Origin: CAVWUA01 sp963758025
GTDB taxonomy: Bacteria > Planctomycetota > Planctomycetia > Isosphaerales > Isosphaeraceae
Length of the DNA stretch: 64,000 bases
Assembly: GCA_963758025.1 (NCBI GenBank)
Contig: CAVWUA010000001.1
Span: forward strand, 62,001 to 126,000
Direction of reading: 5' to 3'
The position numbers and the translations under genes were made by a program. The notes under the pieces are model-generated. The model did no database searches. It had not been told where the DNA came from and saw nothing but the letters and a program-made list of their open reading frames with translations. Position 1 is the first letter of the stretch, and each line of letters opens with the position of its first letter. Shown here piece by piece: positions 37,647 to 48,300 of this stretch.

Positions 37647-39243
37647 TCAGGCGGACTCGGCGCCGAAGCCGGCGGCGACGAGCAGGGCATCGAGCCGAGG
37701 GTCCGTTTCGATGACCACCGGTCGAGTTCCGTAGCGGACCGGCAGCGCGCTCCTCGAACGCTTCGTGCAGGACCCGGCCTTCCATCTCCTCCGGGACGGG
37801 CAGGCCGAGCATGGCCAGGGCGGTCGGCGCGACGTCGTGAAGGTCCGCGCCGAGGTGCTCGCCCGGGCGGATGTCGGGGCCGTCGATGGCGAGGATGCCG
37901 TCCATCCAGTGCGTCGCCGGAAGGTTCCAGTCGGGACGTTGCAGGTCGCTCCGGAACGGGCTCCACTTGGCCTGCGCCTGGTAGCCGTCGGCCGAGAGGG
38001 CCAGCACGTCGGGCAAGCCCTCGGCGTCCGGGTCGAGGCCGTAGCGATCGGCGACGGCGAAGGCGTCGGCGAACAGCGGCTCGCCGGTCTCGGGCGTCGC
38101 GGGCTTCCAGGCAGATCTCGATGACCTCCCGCCGCGACGCGCTCGGCGGCCGCGCCGGTGCCGGCGGCCGCCGGGTTCAGGAAGATGCAGCCGCTGAGCT
38201 GGCCGAAGGGGGCGAAGGCGACGGTTCGCCTCCAGTCGCAGCCGACCTGGCCCTCGATCGAACGGGGCAGGCGGCGGCCGCCACCGCCTGGCTCGCGGCG
38301 GGCCTGCCAGCGGCGCAGGCGATCGGCCAGCCGGTGCGCCCGGTAGCGGAAGCGCGTGCCGTAGGCCAGCCCGCGCTGGAGGCCCGCCCGGCGGAGCAGA
38401 CCGTTGACGTTGACCAGGGCGCGGCAGGGGCCGAAGCCGTGGTCCGACAGGGCGATGACCGCCGCGTCCCGCTTCGAGGCCAGTTCCAGCAGGCGCCCGA
38501 CCGCCTCGTCGAGCGCCCGCAGGCAGGAGACCGACCTCCTCGTTCCAGCCGTGCTGGCGGACGCCCGTCTCGTCCACGTCGAGGTACGGCCAGAGCCGGT
38601 GCTGGAGGCTGTCGAGGTTGTGGAAGTGGACCATCAGGGCCGACCAGTCGGTCCGGGCGTCGGCCCGGATCGGCGGCCTCGGCCTGGGCGCGGAAGATCG
38701 CGCGGTTGCGAGCGGCCAGGGACCGCAGGTCGTCCAGCCGTCGCGGGCGGCCCTTCCAGACGATCTTGTGCGTGTAGTCGGGGACCTCGGCGAAGATCTC
38801 GCGGCCGAAGTCCGGGCACTGGGCGAAGGCCCACTCCAGGCCGGGCGCGTCGGACCCGGCGACGACCAGCCCGCGGACACGCGGCGGCGGGTAGGTCATC
38901 GGCAGGTTCAGGCTGACGACCTCGCGCCCGGCGGCGCTCAGGATCTGCCAGAGGGTCGGCACGCGGACCCGCCCGGCGTGGTTCGGGCGGATCGTCCGGT
39001 CGGTCGGGTCGACGTGGTAGAACTCGTGGATGCCGTGGACCGGCGGGCGTGCAGCCGGTCGAGAACGAGGTCCAGGCGACCGGCGTGACCATCGGCGCGG
39101 TGGAGCGGAGCGTCCCGAACGCCGCGCGTCGCCAGAGAGCGGCCAGGTTCGGCAGCCAGCCGCGCTCGAAGGCCGGCGCCGAGCACAGTCATCGTGCCGC
39201 CGTCGAGGCCGAGGAACAGGACCCGGGATACGGGAGCCGCCAT
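37647..39243 (-). CDS. Alkaline-phosphatase-superfamily phosphodiesterase, heavily frameshifted
   Basis: The reconstructed gene has family features in order: SRVLFLGLDGGTM (metal-binding aspartate), PMVTPVAWTSFSTGCTPA (nucleophile threonine), LPMTYPPP, MVHFHNLDSLQHRLW, ALSDHGFGPC (D-H-G-F), and a C-terminal PGEHLGADLHDVAPTALAML (H in the metal site). They fall in different frames, needing at least five single-base corrections between 37750 and 39200, mostly in G/C runs. It may be a genuine pseudogene or a poorly sequenced one. Relatives hydrolyse nucleotide or phospholipid diesters. It reads toward the ACP gene, 51 bp away. Confidence 0.7.
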
Positions 39244-39590
39244 GCGCTGCAACGCCTCGGGACGCGTTTAAGAAACCGCGTCTGATCCAGACCCGCCGAT
39301 CGGCTCTCGGCGACGCGGTGCGACATTCCGGGAGCTTCGTCGCGAACCCACCCTCTCCCTACCGTTCCATTTCAACCTGGCGCGGCGCGAGCGGCGGGGC
39401 GACCCCCCGGATGCCGGTCGGAACGTAACCCTTCGTCCCAATCCGGTCAATCCGACTTTTTCGGTCAAGCTGCCGCATAGGTCGTGACGATCATAGCGAC
39501 GGCCCCGGTCGTTTCGGGTGTCCGACGATGGAAATGGGCCCGGCGAGGAGGTCGGGTCGAACGCGAACCAGTTCCGGAGGGCAATTGCCG

Positions 39591-40316
39591 ATGTCCGCAA
39601 GGAAGCTCCCGGCCCTCGGGCGGCCCCTCGGCGTCCTCCTGGCCGTTCTGATCCCGCTCTATTCCGGTTGCGGGGTCCTCGACAAGCACCGCGAGAACAA
39701 GATCCCCCATCTCGGCGCCGTCGATCCGACCCAGCCGCGAGAACTCCAGATGGTCTCGATGCCGCCGCACGTCGTCGAGCCGCCTGACGAGCTGGAGGTC
39801 AGCGTGCGGCCCGTCGCACTGGAGTTTCCCCTGACGACCGTGATCGTTCAGGCTGATGGAATCATCGACCTCGGCTTCTTCGGCGAGGTGTACGTTGCCG
39901 GTCTGACGCTGGACGAGGTCGAGCAGAAGCTCTTCCAGTACTTCTCGGTCATCGCCACGAACAAGAAGATCAAAGGCCCTGTCGATGTCTCCGTGCGGCT
40001 TCTGAACGGTCGGGATAGCAAGCGCTTCTATGTCATGGGCACCGTGACCAATGAAAATAGCTACCCCTTGACAGGCAACGAGACCGTGCTTGACGGGATC
40101 CTCCTGGCCGGGTTGCGGTCCAACAGCCTGCCGGAGAAAGCCTACCTCGCCCGCCCGAAGCCGGCCGGCGACGGCTTCCAGCTCCTGCGGATCGACTGGG
40201 AACGCATCCGGATGGGGGACACCCTGACCAACTATCAGCTCATGCCCGGTGATCGCATCGTCGTCCCCGGCGGCGAGGCCCCCGGTCTGCTCGAAACCCT
40301 CTTCGGGGCAGGCTGA
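39591..40316 (+). CDS. Polysaccharide-export (Wza-like) lipoprotein
   Basis: 241 residues from ATG 39591 with GGAGGG upstream. The lipobox is LIPLYSGC, so it is exported and lipid-anchored. The poly_export domain covers about residues 65-150 (VEPPDELEVSV, IVQADGIIDLGFFGEVYVAG, LDEVEQKLF), followed by a SLBB-like region (RFYVMGTVTNENSYPLTGNE, and MPGDRIVVPGG). Relatives form the outer-membrane channel for capsule or exopolysaccharide. No polymerase or co-polymerase gene is next to it. The 39244-39590 gap before it holds only the presumed promoter. Confidence 0.86.
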   Translation: MSARKLPALGRPLGVLLAVLIPLYSGCGVLDKHRENKIPHLGAVDPTQPRELQMVSMPPHVVEPPDELEVSVRPVALEFPLTTVIVQADGIIDLGFFGEVYVAGLTLDEVEQKLFQYFSVIATNKKIKGPVDVSVRLLNGRDSKRFYVMGTVTNENSYPLTGNETVLDGILLAGLRSNSLPEKAYLARPKPAGDGFQLLRIDWERIRMGDTLTNYQLMPGDRIVVPGGEAPGLLETLFGAG

Positions 40317-40378
40317 TCCCTCCTGGAGACAGAGACAAAGTTCCGCAAGGGTTGGTGGTCGATTCGCAACCTCGGCCA

Positions 40379-40795
40379 TCAACCCTCCTCCCCATTCGGA
40401 GGAGCAAACCGCGTGAACCGCAACGGCTCCCACGCCTCCGGGGGCGGGAGGGCGGTCCCCGAACGCTGGCAGGCGCGTGCCCAGGCGATCAGGGCGTCGT
40501 AGTGGGCATCGCCGTCCAGATGGCCGAACCACTGCGTCCCCTCGGGGGTGACGACGACCGCCACGTTGGGCAGGTCGCACGGGCCGAGACAGCCCGAGAT
40601 GGTCAGTTGCACGGCGCGGTTCAGCTTCTCCGCCTTCCAGACGGTCTTGATCCGCTCGACGGGCACCTCGGGGAGCCCGCGCTCGGTCTTGCCGCAGCAG
40701 CACCCCTTGCAGAGCAAGACCTGCGCGACGGACGTGACCCTCGTGGTGCGAGGGGCGGCTTCGGTCGTCGCGGACGACTCCGGTTCGGCGTTCAA
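40379..40795 (-). CDS. Thioredoxin-like (2Fe-2S) ferredoxin domain protein of the cobalamin operon
   Basis: 138 residues. Cysteines in VLLCKGCCCGKTERG and SGCLGPCDLPN match the thioredoxin-like 2Fe-2S ferredoxin pattern (CxxxxC...CxxxC), with one or two extra cysteines. Such proteins are found in cobalt-handling and cobalamin gene clusters and are thought to supply electrons. Here that role is inferred from context. It overlaps cobO by ATGA and is the last gene of the operon. Confidence 0.75.
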   Translation of the reverse strand: MNAEPESSATTEAAPRTTRVTSVAQVLLCKGCCCGKTERGLPEVPVERIKTVWKAEKLNRAVQLTISGCLGPCDLPNVAVVVTPEGTQWFGHLDGDAHYDALIAWARACQRSGTALPPPEAWEPLRFTRFAPPNGEEG

Positions 40796-41382
40796 AATTC
40801 GATCCCTCGCTGGGCCTTGATGCCCTCGGTCTTGCTCGGCTTGTGCGGCCGAGTCGGATCGGGCCGGAACGGGTGCTTGACCATGCGGACCTCGGAAACC
40901 AGGTCGGCCGCCTCGATGATCGCCGGAGGCGCGCCCCGGCCGGTCAGGACGACGTGCAGCCGGGGGTCGCGCGCCTGGAGGAACTCGACGACCTGCCGCG
41001 GGTCGAGATAACCGAGCTTCATCACCACGTTGATCTCATCGAGGATCACCATGTCGTACCGGCCGGAGTTGATGACCTCCTTGCTGAACTCCCAGATCGA
41101 TTCCGTGGTGGCGATGTCCTGCGCCGGGTTCTTGGTGTCCCAGGTGAACCCGTCCCCCATCGGCCGGATCTCAAGATCCGGCGCGAGCCGCTCGGCCAGC
41201 AAGCTCTCGCCGGTCTTCCACTTCCCCTTGATATATTGAACGATGAAGACCTTCATGCCGTGCCCGAGCGCGCGGAAGGCCAGCCCGAGCGCGGCGGTGG
41301 TCTTCCCCTTGCCGTCGCCGGTGTTCACGATCAAGAGGCCGCGACGCTGCTTCGGGTCGTCGGGCGGGGGTGCGTCGGTCAT
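40792..41382 (-). CDS. cobO: Cob(I)yrinic acid a,c-diamide adenosyltransferase
   Basis: 196 residues. The Walker A loop is NTGDGKGKTTAALGLAFR. VFIVQYIKGKWKTGE, VILDEINVVMKLGYLD and VVLTGRGAPPAIIEAADLVSE are family signatures (CobO/BtuR). It transfers adenosyl from ATP to the reduced corrinoid. It is cotranscribed with the chelatase genes in the order of the aerobic cobalt-insertion pathway. Confidence 0.95.
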   Translation of the reverse strand: MTDAPPPDDPKQRRGLLIVNTGDGKGKTTAALGLAFRALGHGMKVFIVQYIKGKWKTGESLLAERLAPDLEIRPMGDGFTWDTKNPAQDIATTESIWEFSKEVINSGRYDMVILDEINVVMKLGYLDPRQVVEFLQARDPRLHVVLTGRGAPPAIIEAADLVSEVRMVKHPFRPDPTRPHKPSKTEGIKAQRGIEF

Positions 41383-41434
41383 GGGTCTCTCTGTCCTTTC
41401 GGGAAAGGGCGGGAAGCGGGCAAAACTCCATCCA

Positions 41435-43438
41435 TCAAGCGATCCGCGTGAACAAGGCCCGTCGCACGGCCTCGGAGAGCCTCGGGCCGTTCAGGTCGTC
41501 GAGCGTCTTGACCTCGGCCCCCCACTCCCTCGCGAGCGTCCGGGCCAGGCCGAGCCGAACCGGGCCGTTCTCGGTATCGACGACCAGGCCATGCACGCCC
41601 GCCGCCGAGAGGTTCCGGGCCATCGCCAGCGCGTCGGCCTCGGGATGACCACCGCTGGCGAGCGGGACGTTGCCCCGGCCATCGGTCAGCAGGACGACCA
41701 GGGGCGCGATCCCCGGCTCCCGACGCCTCGCGGCCGACGATCACCTGCGACGCGCCAGACGTAGCCCCTCGGCCAGCGGGGTCGAGCCGCCGACGGGAAG
41801 CTCGGCCAGGTGCCGGGCGGCGACCTGCACGCTACGGGTCGGCGGCAGGACCAGCCGAGCCCCCCCTTGCCGAAGGTGATCAGGCCGACCCGGTCGCGCT
41901 TCTGGTAGGCATCGACCAGCAAGGAGAGCACCGCCGCCTTCGTCTGCCGCATCCGCTCGCGCGCCCCCATCGACCGGCTGGCATCGACGACGAACAGGAC
42001 CAGGTGCCGCGACGGCCGCGCCCGGACCTTCTCGCGGAGGTCGTCCGGCCGGACGATCAACGGGGCACCCGCCGACCATCCTCGCGACGACTGCCAGGGG
42101 GCCGCCGCGCGGAGGGTCGCGGCGAGGGCCGGATCGGTGGTGCGGCCTCGGGGGACCGCCGCGCCGATGAACGCCCCCCGCCGATCGGTCGCCGCGAGCC
42201 GTCCCCGCCGACCGGCTGGGGCTTGCTTGCGAGGCGGGGACACGCGGGGCGACCACGAGGCCAGCGCGGCGGGATCGGCGGCCGGCAAGACCCGCGTCTC
42301 CCCCTCGTCCGAACCGCCCCCGTCCCCCGGTTCCGGCGCGGCTTCGGCCCGCCCCTGGTCGGGGCGATCGCCGCTGGCAAAGTATTGTTGCCTCGGCATT
42401 TGCGGCCGGTTGGGTTCGTTCGGCGCATCGCGGTCGCGGTCGTTGGACGGTGGAGGGGACGACGGCGGCGGGCCTTGCGGCGGGCGGGTGCGGCGGTGCG
42501 CCAGGGCCAGCTCGGCGACGGCCTCGACGTCCGCCTCGGTCACGGTCGTCCGCCCTTCGTAGGCGGCCAGGGCGGCGGCGGCCTTGTGGATCGTCAGGTC
42601 GGCGCGGAGCCCTTCGGCCCCTTCGCGGGCACAGCGGGCGCAGAGGGCGTCGAGGACCGGCTCCGGCACCTGGACGTCGGGCAGGAGCCGCTGCGCCTCG
42701 GCGATCCGCTCCCCTTCGCGGCGGTCGGCCTCGTCCCAGCGGGCGCGGAACGCCTCGGGATTGGCCTCGAAGGCGAGCCGGCGGCGGCACGACCTCCGCG
42801 CGGGCGGCGGGGTCGGTCATCGGCTCGACCTCGACCGCCAGGCCGAAGCGGTCGAGAAGCTGGGGACGCAGGTCCCCCTCCTCGGGGTTCATCGTGCCGA
42901 CGAGCACGAACCGGGCAGGGTGGCGGAACGCCAGGCCCTCGCGCTCGACGTGGTTCACCCCCATCGCGGCGGCGTCGAGCAGGAGATCGACGAGGTGGTC
43001 GCCCAGCAGGTTGACCTCGTCAATGTACAGGATGCCCCGGTGGGCGGCGGCGAGCAGGCCCGGCTCGAAGTGCCGCTGGCCGCTCGACAGGGCACGCTCC
43101 AGGTTCAGGCTGCCGACGACGCGGTCATCGGTCGCGCCGACGGGCAGGTTCACCAGGGCGACGGGCCGGCGGACCCGCCTGGGTTCGGTCGGCAAGGGCC
43201 AGCCGGGAACGTCCTCGCCGGGCGCTCGGTGGAACGGGTCGCCCTCGAAGACCTCGATGGCCGGCAGGAGCGCCGCCAGGGCGCGGACGGCCGTGCTCTT
43301 GGCCGCCCCCTTCGACCCCCGGATCAGGACCCCGCCCAGCCCCGGATGAATCGCCGCCAGGATCAACGCCCGCTTCATCGCGTCCTGACCCACCAGGGCC
43401 GAGAACGGAAAGATCGCCTCGCCGGTCGTGCCTTGCAT
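41435..43438 (-). CDS. Fused magnesium/cobalt-chelatase ChlI-ChlD type protein, several frameshifts
   Basis: About 667 residues when repaired. N-terminal AAA+ domain: VLIRGSKGAAKSTAVRAL (Walker A), ILYIDEVNLLGDHL (Walker B) and FVLVGTMNPEEGDLRPQLLDR. A proline-rich linker follows, then a von Willebrand A domain with the MIDAS sequence FVVDASRSMGARERM and a TDGRGNVPLASGGH segment. Frame changes are needed near 42790, 41860 (one G missing from a G-run) and 41700-41760. The ATG at 43438 was chosen. It is the ATPase partner of CobN for cobalt insertion, replacing separate CobS and CobT. Such fusions are known in planctomycetes and actinobacteria. Confidence 0.82.
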
Positions 43439-43683
43439 CCCGTCGCCGCCCCTCTCTGCTGCCGCCGAATCGCGTTGGGTTCGTTTGGTAATTGTGCCGT
43501 AACTCAATGGGATATCACGAGATGAGTTGTGCGCATAATTGTGTCTTTCGGATTGTGTGAACGCGAACGGCTCCCCTTACGAGAATATTCGTTAGAGACA
43601 AGCCCCGCCTTCACAGCGCGGGGGAATCCGTATCTCCCTTTTTGACCCTCTGTGCCCTCGGTGAACTCCGTGGCTAACTCTTC

Positions 43684-44427
43684 TCAAGGCTCATCTTCCG
43701 GAACCCCCGCGAGCCGCAGAAACGCGACCCAGATCCGCCGCATCGCGTCGGTCGAGCCGACAGCCACGCGCCGGTTCTTCCACGCGATGTTGACCAGGTT
43801 CGCCGGGGCGACCAGAAGCACCGTCTCGCGGTTCGGCTGACTCTCGTAAACGGAGCGATGTCGTCGATACGCCTGGCTTCTCGGCAAGGTAAATCCCTCA
43901 TCGCGGATGCTGCCGAGATACCAGCGCAGATCCTCCAGGGCGAAGACGCGCGGCCGACTGTAGGCATTTTCGGGGTCGGTGATCGTCACGGAGCCATCCC
44001 GCACGCGGACCCGCATGTAGTGGACGTTCCGTGTCCAGTACAGCGTGAGACGTCCCCCGAGATAGGTCGCGGCCAGGATCAGCATGCCGAATCCGCCCAG
44101 ATACAGCGCGGCCGCCACGCGAAATTCCGGCCCGGCGGCATAGATCAGGAACGCCATCGTCGAGACGATCGCCACGGTCAGAAAGGCCATCACCTTGCGC
44201 TGCTCTCGCAACAAAAACGACCGGTCATAAGGAATCTCGTCGTCCAGGACCTCGTGCTCTCGGGCGTAGTCCGAAAGCCCCGGATAATGTTTCTCAACGC
44301 ATTCCTCGCAGTAGAGCTTGCCATCCCAGAGACGGACCCGGCGCCAGGAGACCTCCAGCGGCGTTCCGCAGAACCGGCAGGCGGGGTCCGTCAGGTTCGC
44401 GGTTGGAGCAAATTCCGAGGGCATCAT
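43684..44427 (-). CDS. Zinc-ribbon membrane protein of unknown function
   Basis: 247 residues. The N-terminal ACRFCGTPL and LYCEECVEKH supply four cysteines for a zinc ribbon. Two membrane helices follow (VMAFLTVAIVSTMAFLIYAA, and AALYLGGFGMLILAATYLGG). The C-terminal half is soluble (VHYMRVRVRDGSVTITDPEN, LEDLRWYLGSIRDEGF). No family was recognised. The ATG at 44427 directly follows the stop of the upstream gene, so translation is coupled. Its place in the cobalamin operon suggests it is transcribed with it, but a role in cobalt metabolism is not shown. The 43439-43683 spacer downstream contains a GC hairpin and a GTGCCCTCGGTGAACTCCGT stretch, typical of planctomycete intergenic repeats. Confidence 0.6.
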   Translation of the reverse strand: MMPSEFAPTANLTDPACRFCGTPLEVSWRRVRLWDGKLYCEECVEKHYPGLSDYAREHEVLDDEIPYDRSFLLREQRKVMAFLTVAIVSTMAFLIYAAGPEFRVAAALYLGGFGMLILAATYLGGRLTLYWTRNVHYMRVRVRDGSVTITDPENAYSRPRVFALEDLRWYLGSIRDEGFTLPRSQAYRRHRSVYESQPNRETVLLVAPANLVNIAWKNRRVAVGSTDAMRRIWVAFLRLAGVPEDEP

Positions 44428-44839
44428 TCACCACCACTCGCCGCAGGCGCGCCGGGCATCGCGTTCGAACCAGTTGTCGAGGTAGTAATTCCGGCCTGCG
44501 CGACCACGCCCAGACGCTGCACGCGACATACGCCGGCAGGAAGATCGGTCCCCAGCGCTCGACCTGGCGGACGTGGGCCTGTTCGTGCGCCCGGCAGGAG
44601 TCGAGGCAGGCCGTATCCCTGCCGAGGATCACATGCCCAAGCGTCATCGCGGCGGCCCGCACGAGCGTGCGTTCGAGCATCCAGCGGGCGAACCCGCCGT
44701 GAAACTCCAGCGCACCCTCGCGACGCTGGACCCGCCCGCCGGTCGCCAGAGTCAAGACGCCCGCGGTCAGGCCGACGAGCGTCGTGGGGCCGGCCCAGGC
44801 ATAGACGAGCGGTCGCGTGATCTTCTTCCGCGCGCTCAA
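44428..44839 (-). CDS. HExxH-containing membrane protein, one frameshift
   Basis: About 137 residues. It begins MSARKKITRPLVYAWAGPTTL. One or two hydrophobic segments follow, then RAHEQAHVRQVERWGPIFLPAYV. HEQAH matches a zinc-metallopeptidase HExxH. The frame shifts near 44500, and the last residues read GRNYYLDNWFERDARRACGEWW. I do not name a family. Similar HEQxHVRQ proteins exist as small hypotheticals in planctomycetes. It overlaps the upstream gene by ATGA and abuts the next. Confidence 0.58.
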
Positions 44840-45092
44840 CGCGACGACTCCCCCTCGGCCTCGGCGACCTGCCCCAATTGCTTCGGGTCCGCACGCAACG
44901 CGACGTATCCGCAGCCCATGCAGGCCGAAACCGTCAAGGCGACGGAAGGCGCCAGCGGGAACTTCCGCCGCTTCTGCCGCACGACGACCGGGCTGAAGGG
45001 GAACCGCCCGAGGTCAGCTTCCCCTCCGCCCAACGCTCCTGTCCGCACGACGGACACGTCACGGCAGGGATTTGCCCTTCATCGCGTTCCAT
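44836..45092 (-). CDS. Small zinc-ribbon protein, one frameshift
   Basis: Reading starts at ATG 45092 (MERDEGQIPAVTCPSCGQ), shifts frame near 45010, and continues RFPFSPVVVRQKRRKFPL to VSACMGCGYVALRADPKQLG. Two CxxC pairs 45 or so residues apart suggest a zinc ribbon. Function unknown. It overlaps the 66-residue membrane protein gene upstream and the HExxH gene downstream, so it belongs to the same transcript. The repair needs one added C in a G/C stretch. Confidence 0.5.
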
Positions 45093-45259
45093 TGCCGAAG
45101 CCTCCCGGAAAACTTCGCGGCCAGCGTCCACGCGCCATAGCCGGACAGGCCCAGGATCACGCCGACGGCGGCGAAGGCGCAGACATGCTCAAACGTCGTC
45201 CGAGGCGCGAACTCGCGGCCGAACAACTCGACGGCCATGTGGTGGGCGAACAGGATCAT
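45059..45259 (-). CDS. 66-residue single-helix membrane protein
   Basis: The frame runs MILFAHHMAVELFGREFAPR, then a hydrophobic stretch (HVCAFAAVGVILGLSGYGAW), ending GRLRQWNAMKGKSLP. One transmembrane helix is likely. It resembles the small membrane genes that follow cobN in related clusters, but I cannot assign it, and CbtB (which ends in histidines) does not fit. It starts 44 bp after the cobN stop. Confidence 0.5.
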   Translation of the reverse strand: MILFAHHMAVELFGREFAPRTTFEHVCAFAAVGVILGLSGYGAWTLAAKFSGRLRQWNAMKGKSLP

Positions 45260-45303
45260 GAGGGTTCCTTTCCGTTTCGAAAATCATCATTGAAAATTGA
45301 ACG

Positions 45304-48300
45304 TCAACGACTTTCGAGCATGCTTTCATTCCGCAGATAGATCGCCTTGAGCACTCGACCGTCTCGGGGCTGGGCTGTTCCCAGAGGCCCCGATCGACGG
45401 CTTCCAGCAGGCGCTCGGCCATCGACCGCAAGGCCCAGGGGTTTTTTTCCTGGAGGAAGTCCTGAACCTTCGGGTCCATCAAGTAGGACTGGCTGACTTG
45501 TTCAAACATCCAGTCGTCGATGACGCCCGCGGTGGCCTCGTAGCCAAACAGGTAATCGACGGTGGCGGCCATTTCGAAGGCCCCCTTGTAGCCGTGCCGC
45601 ATGACGGAGGCGATCCACTTCGGGTTCACCACGCGGGAGCGGAAGACGCGCCTCGCCTCGTCGGCCAGGTCGCGGACGCGGACGTGATCGGGCACGGAGG
45701 TATCGCCGAAGTACGCCGCCGGGTTCTCGCCGGTCAGGGCGCGGATCGCGGCGATCATGCCGCCGTGGAACTGGAAGTAGTCGTCGGAGTCGAAGATGTC
45801 GTGCTCGCGGTTGTCCTGGTTCTGCACCGCGACGGCGACCTGCGAGAGCCGCCGCTTGAACGGCTCGGCCGCCGCGACGCCGTGATCGGTTCCGCGTGTA
45901 GGCATACGAGCCCCAGTTGATGTAAACCTCGGCCAGGTCGGCGTCGTTCTTCCAGTTCCGCTCGTCGATCAGGTTCAGCAGCCCCGCGCCATACGATCCC
46001 GGCTTCGAGCCGAAGACGCGGTAGCGGGCCTGTCGCGCGGCCTGATCGGGGGCCATGCCCTTCTCGCCGAGGGCCTGTTCCTCGCGGCGAACGTGCCGAC
46101 GGACGTAGTTTTGCTCGTCCGGTTCCTCGGCCGTCGCGACGAGTTCCACGGCCTGGTCGATCAGGTTGACGACGTTCGGAAAGGCGTCGCGGAAGAAGCC
46201 CGAGATGCGCACCGTGACATCAATGCGGGGCCTCCCCAGTTCTTCCAGAGGGATCAGCTCGACCCCCTTCAACCGTCGGCTCTCCGGCACCCAGACCGGG
46301 CGGCAGCCCATCAGGTAGAGGATCTCGGCGATGTCGTCGCCGTGGGTTCGCATCGTGCTGGTGCCCCAGACGACGATACCGACCGAGCGGGGGAACTCGC
46401 CGTCATTCTCTTGCTGATACTTCTCGATCAGCCGATCCCCCGCCTGCACGCCGACTTTCCAGGCGGTCTCGGTCGGGATCGTGTGGATATCGACGCTGTA
46501 AAAGTTCCGCCCCGTGGGCAGGATGCGGGCCATGCCCCGCGTCGGCGCCCCGCTCGGCCCGGCGGGGACGAAGCGGCCGGAGAGGCCGCGGAGGGTGTTG
46601 GTCAACTCGTCGGTGGTGCGGTCGAGGCGGGGGAGGATCTCCTCGGCAATAAAGCCAAAACATTGCGAAGGCTCCGACGGGTTCTCGAAACTCTCCGCAA
46701 ATCGAGCCATCATCTCTTTTCGCTTACCACCCGCCCTGAGTCCTTCGAGGATCTCGCGTAAGTAGGATCGTCCATGCACGTCAAGGATTTCGAGGAGATC
46801 GCCCCGAGTTCCCGTGGACACGTCTCCCTTCGAAAAGCCCATGATGAGCACCCGGGCCTGCTTGTGTTCGACACGTTCGCCCATCTCACCGATCAGAATG
46901 TCATCCGGAATGCCGCTCGCACGGGACAGGGCTTTACGCATCGAGGGGACATCGCCATTGTCCAGACGGGTCATGGCCATCAACAGATCGACGAGTTGCT
47001 CTCCCTTCGGCGGCTCTCCAAAGATATGCAGACCATCGCGGATCTGGGCATCCCCCAGCTCGCAGAGATAACCGTCGATTTCCTGGAGGAACCCGTCGAA
47101 CTCCTCCGCCTCGGGACAGCGATCGACCTTCAAATCCCGGTCGAGGTTGTTCTTGGTGACGAGCGACCAGATTTGCCCCGTGATGTACGGCAGCTTCGTC
47201 GGGTCGAGCGAGGCCATGCGGTAATATTCATCCAGCAATTGCTCGATCCGGGCGAGGTCGTCGTATGTCTCGGCCTGGGTCATCGGTGGGATGAGGTGGT
47301 CGATGATCGTCGCATGGGCGCGGCGCTTGGCCTGGGTCCCCTCGCCGGGGTTATTGATGATATACGGATAGAAGTTGGGCAGGTCGCTCAGCATGATCTC
47401 GGGATAGCATTCCGCACTCAAAGCGGTGGCCTTGCCGGGGAGCCATTCGAGGTTGCCATGCTTACCCATGTGCAGGACGGCCAGAGCGCCGAACTCGTGC
47501 TGGAGCCAGCGGTAATAGGCGAGATAGTGGTGCGTCGGCGGCAGGTCGGGGCTGTGGTAGATCGCCATCGGGTCCGCGCCGAACCCTCGCGGGGGCTGGA
47601 TGCCCACGAAGACGTTGCCGAAGTCGAGCCCGGGAATCGCCAGGCGATCGTCAATCCGCCCGACCTGCCCGAGCGGCAGTCCCCATTGCGCGATCATCTC
47701 CCGACGCGCGGGCTCGGGGAGTTCATCGAACCAGCGTTCATACGTCGTCAGACTCACGTGACCGACCGCGTTGCGCAATTGATCGTCCGTGAGGAATTCC
47801 TCATCATTCGTGCAGCGGTCGATCAACTGGTGCATCAAGGCATCGCCGTCATCGGGAATGTTCTCGACGGTGTAGCCGGCCTCCTTCAAGGAGCGCAGGA
47901 GGTTCATCACCGACGCGGGCGTGTCGAGGCCGACCCCGTTGCCGATCCGGGCGTTCTTCGTCGGATAATTGCCGAAGAGGATGGCGACCTTCTTCTCCGC
48001 GTTCGGCGTGCGTCGCAGCCGTCCAAAGTTCAGGGCCAGCCGCGCGACGTAATCGACGCGGTCGGCCTTTGGGACGTATGCCTTGATGGTCGTGCCGAGC
48101 CGCTCGTCGAACTGCCCCTCCTCCTTGAAACTGATGGCGACGGTGTTGATGCGGCCGTCGAACTCGGGCAGGACGACGTTCATCGCCGTGTCGCGCGGGG
48201 TGAGACCCGCGTCGCTGGCGGCCCATTCCTCCTGGCTCGTCGTGCAGAGGACCGCCTGCAAGACCGGCACGTCGAGCCGTTCCAGCAGGTCCTTCACCGC

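Noticed and set aside
45059..45259. CbtB cobalt transporter subunit
   Set aside because: It lacks the C-terminal histidines of that family.
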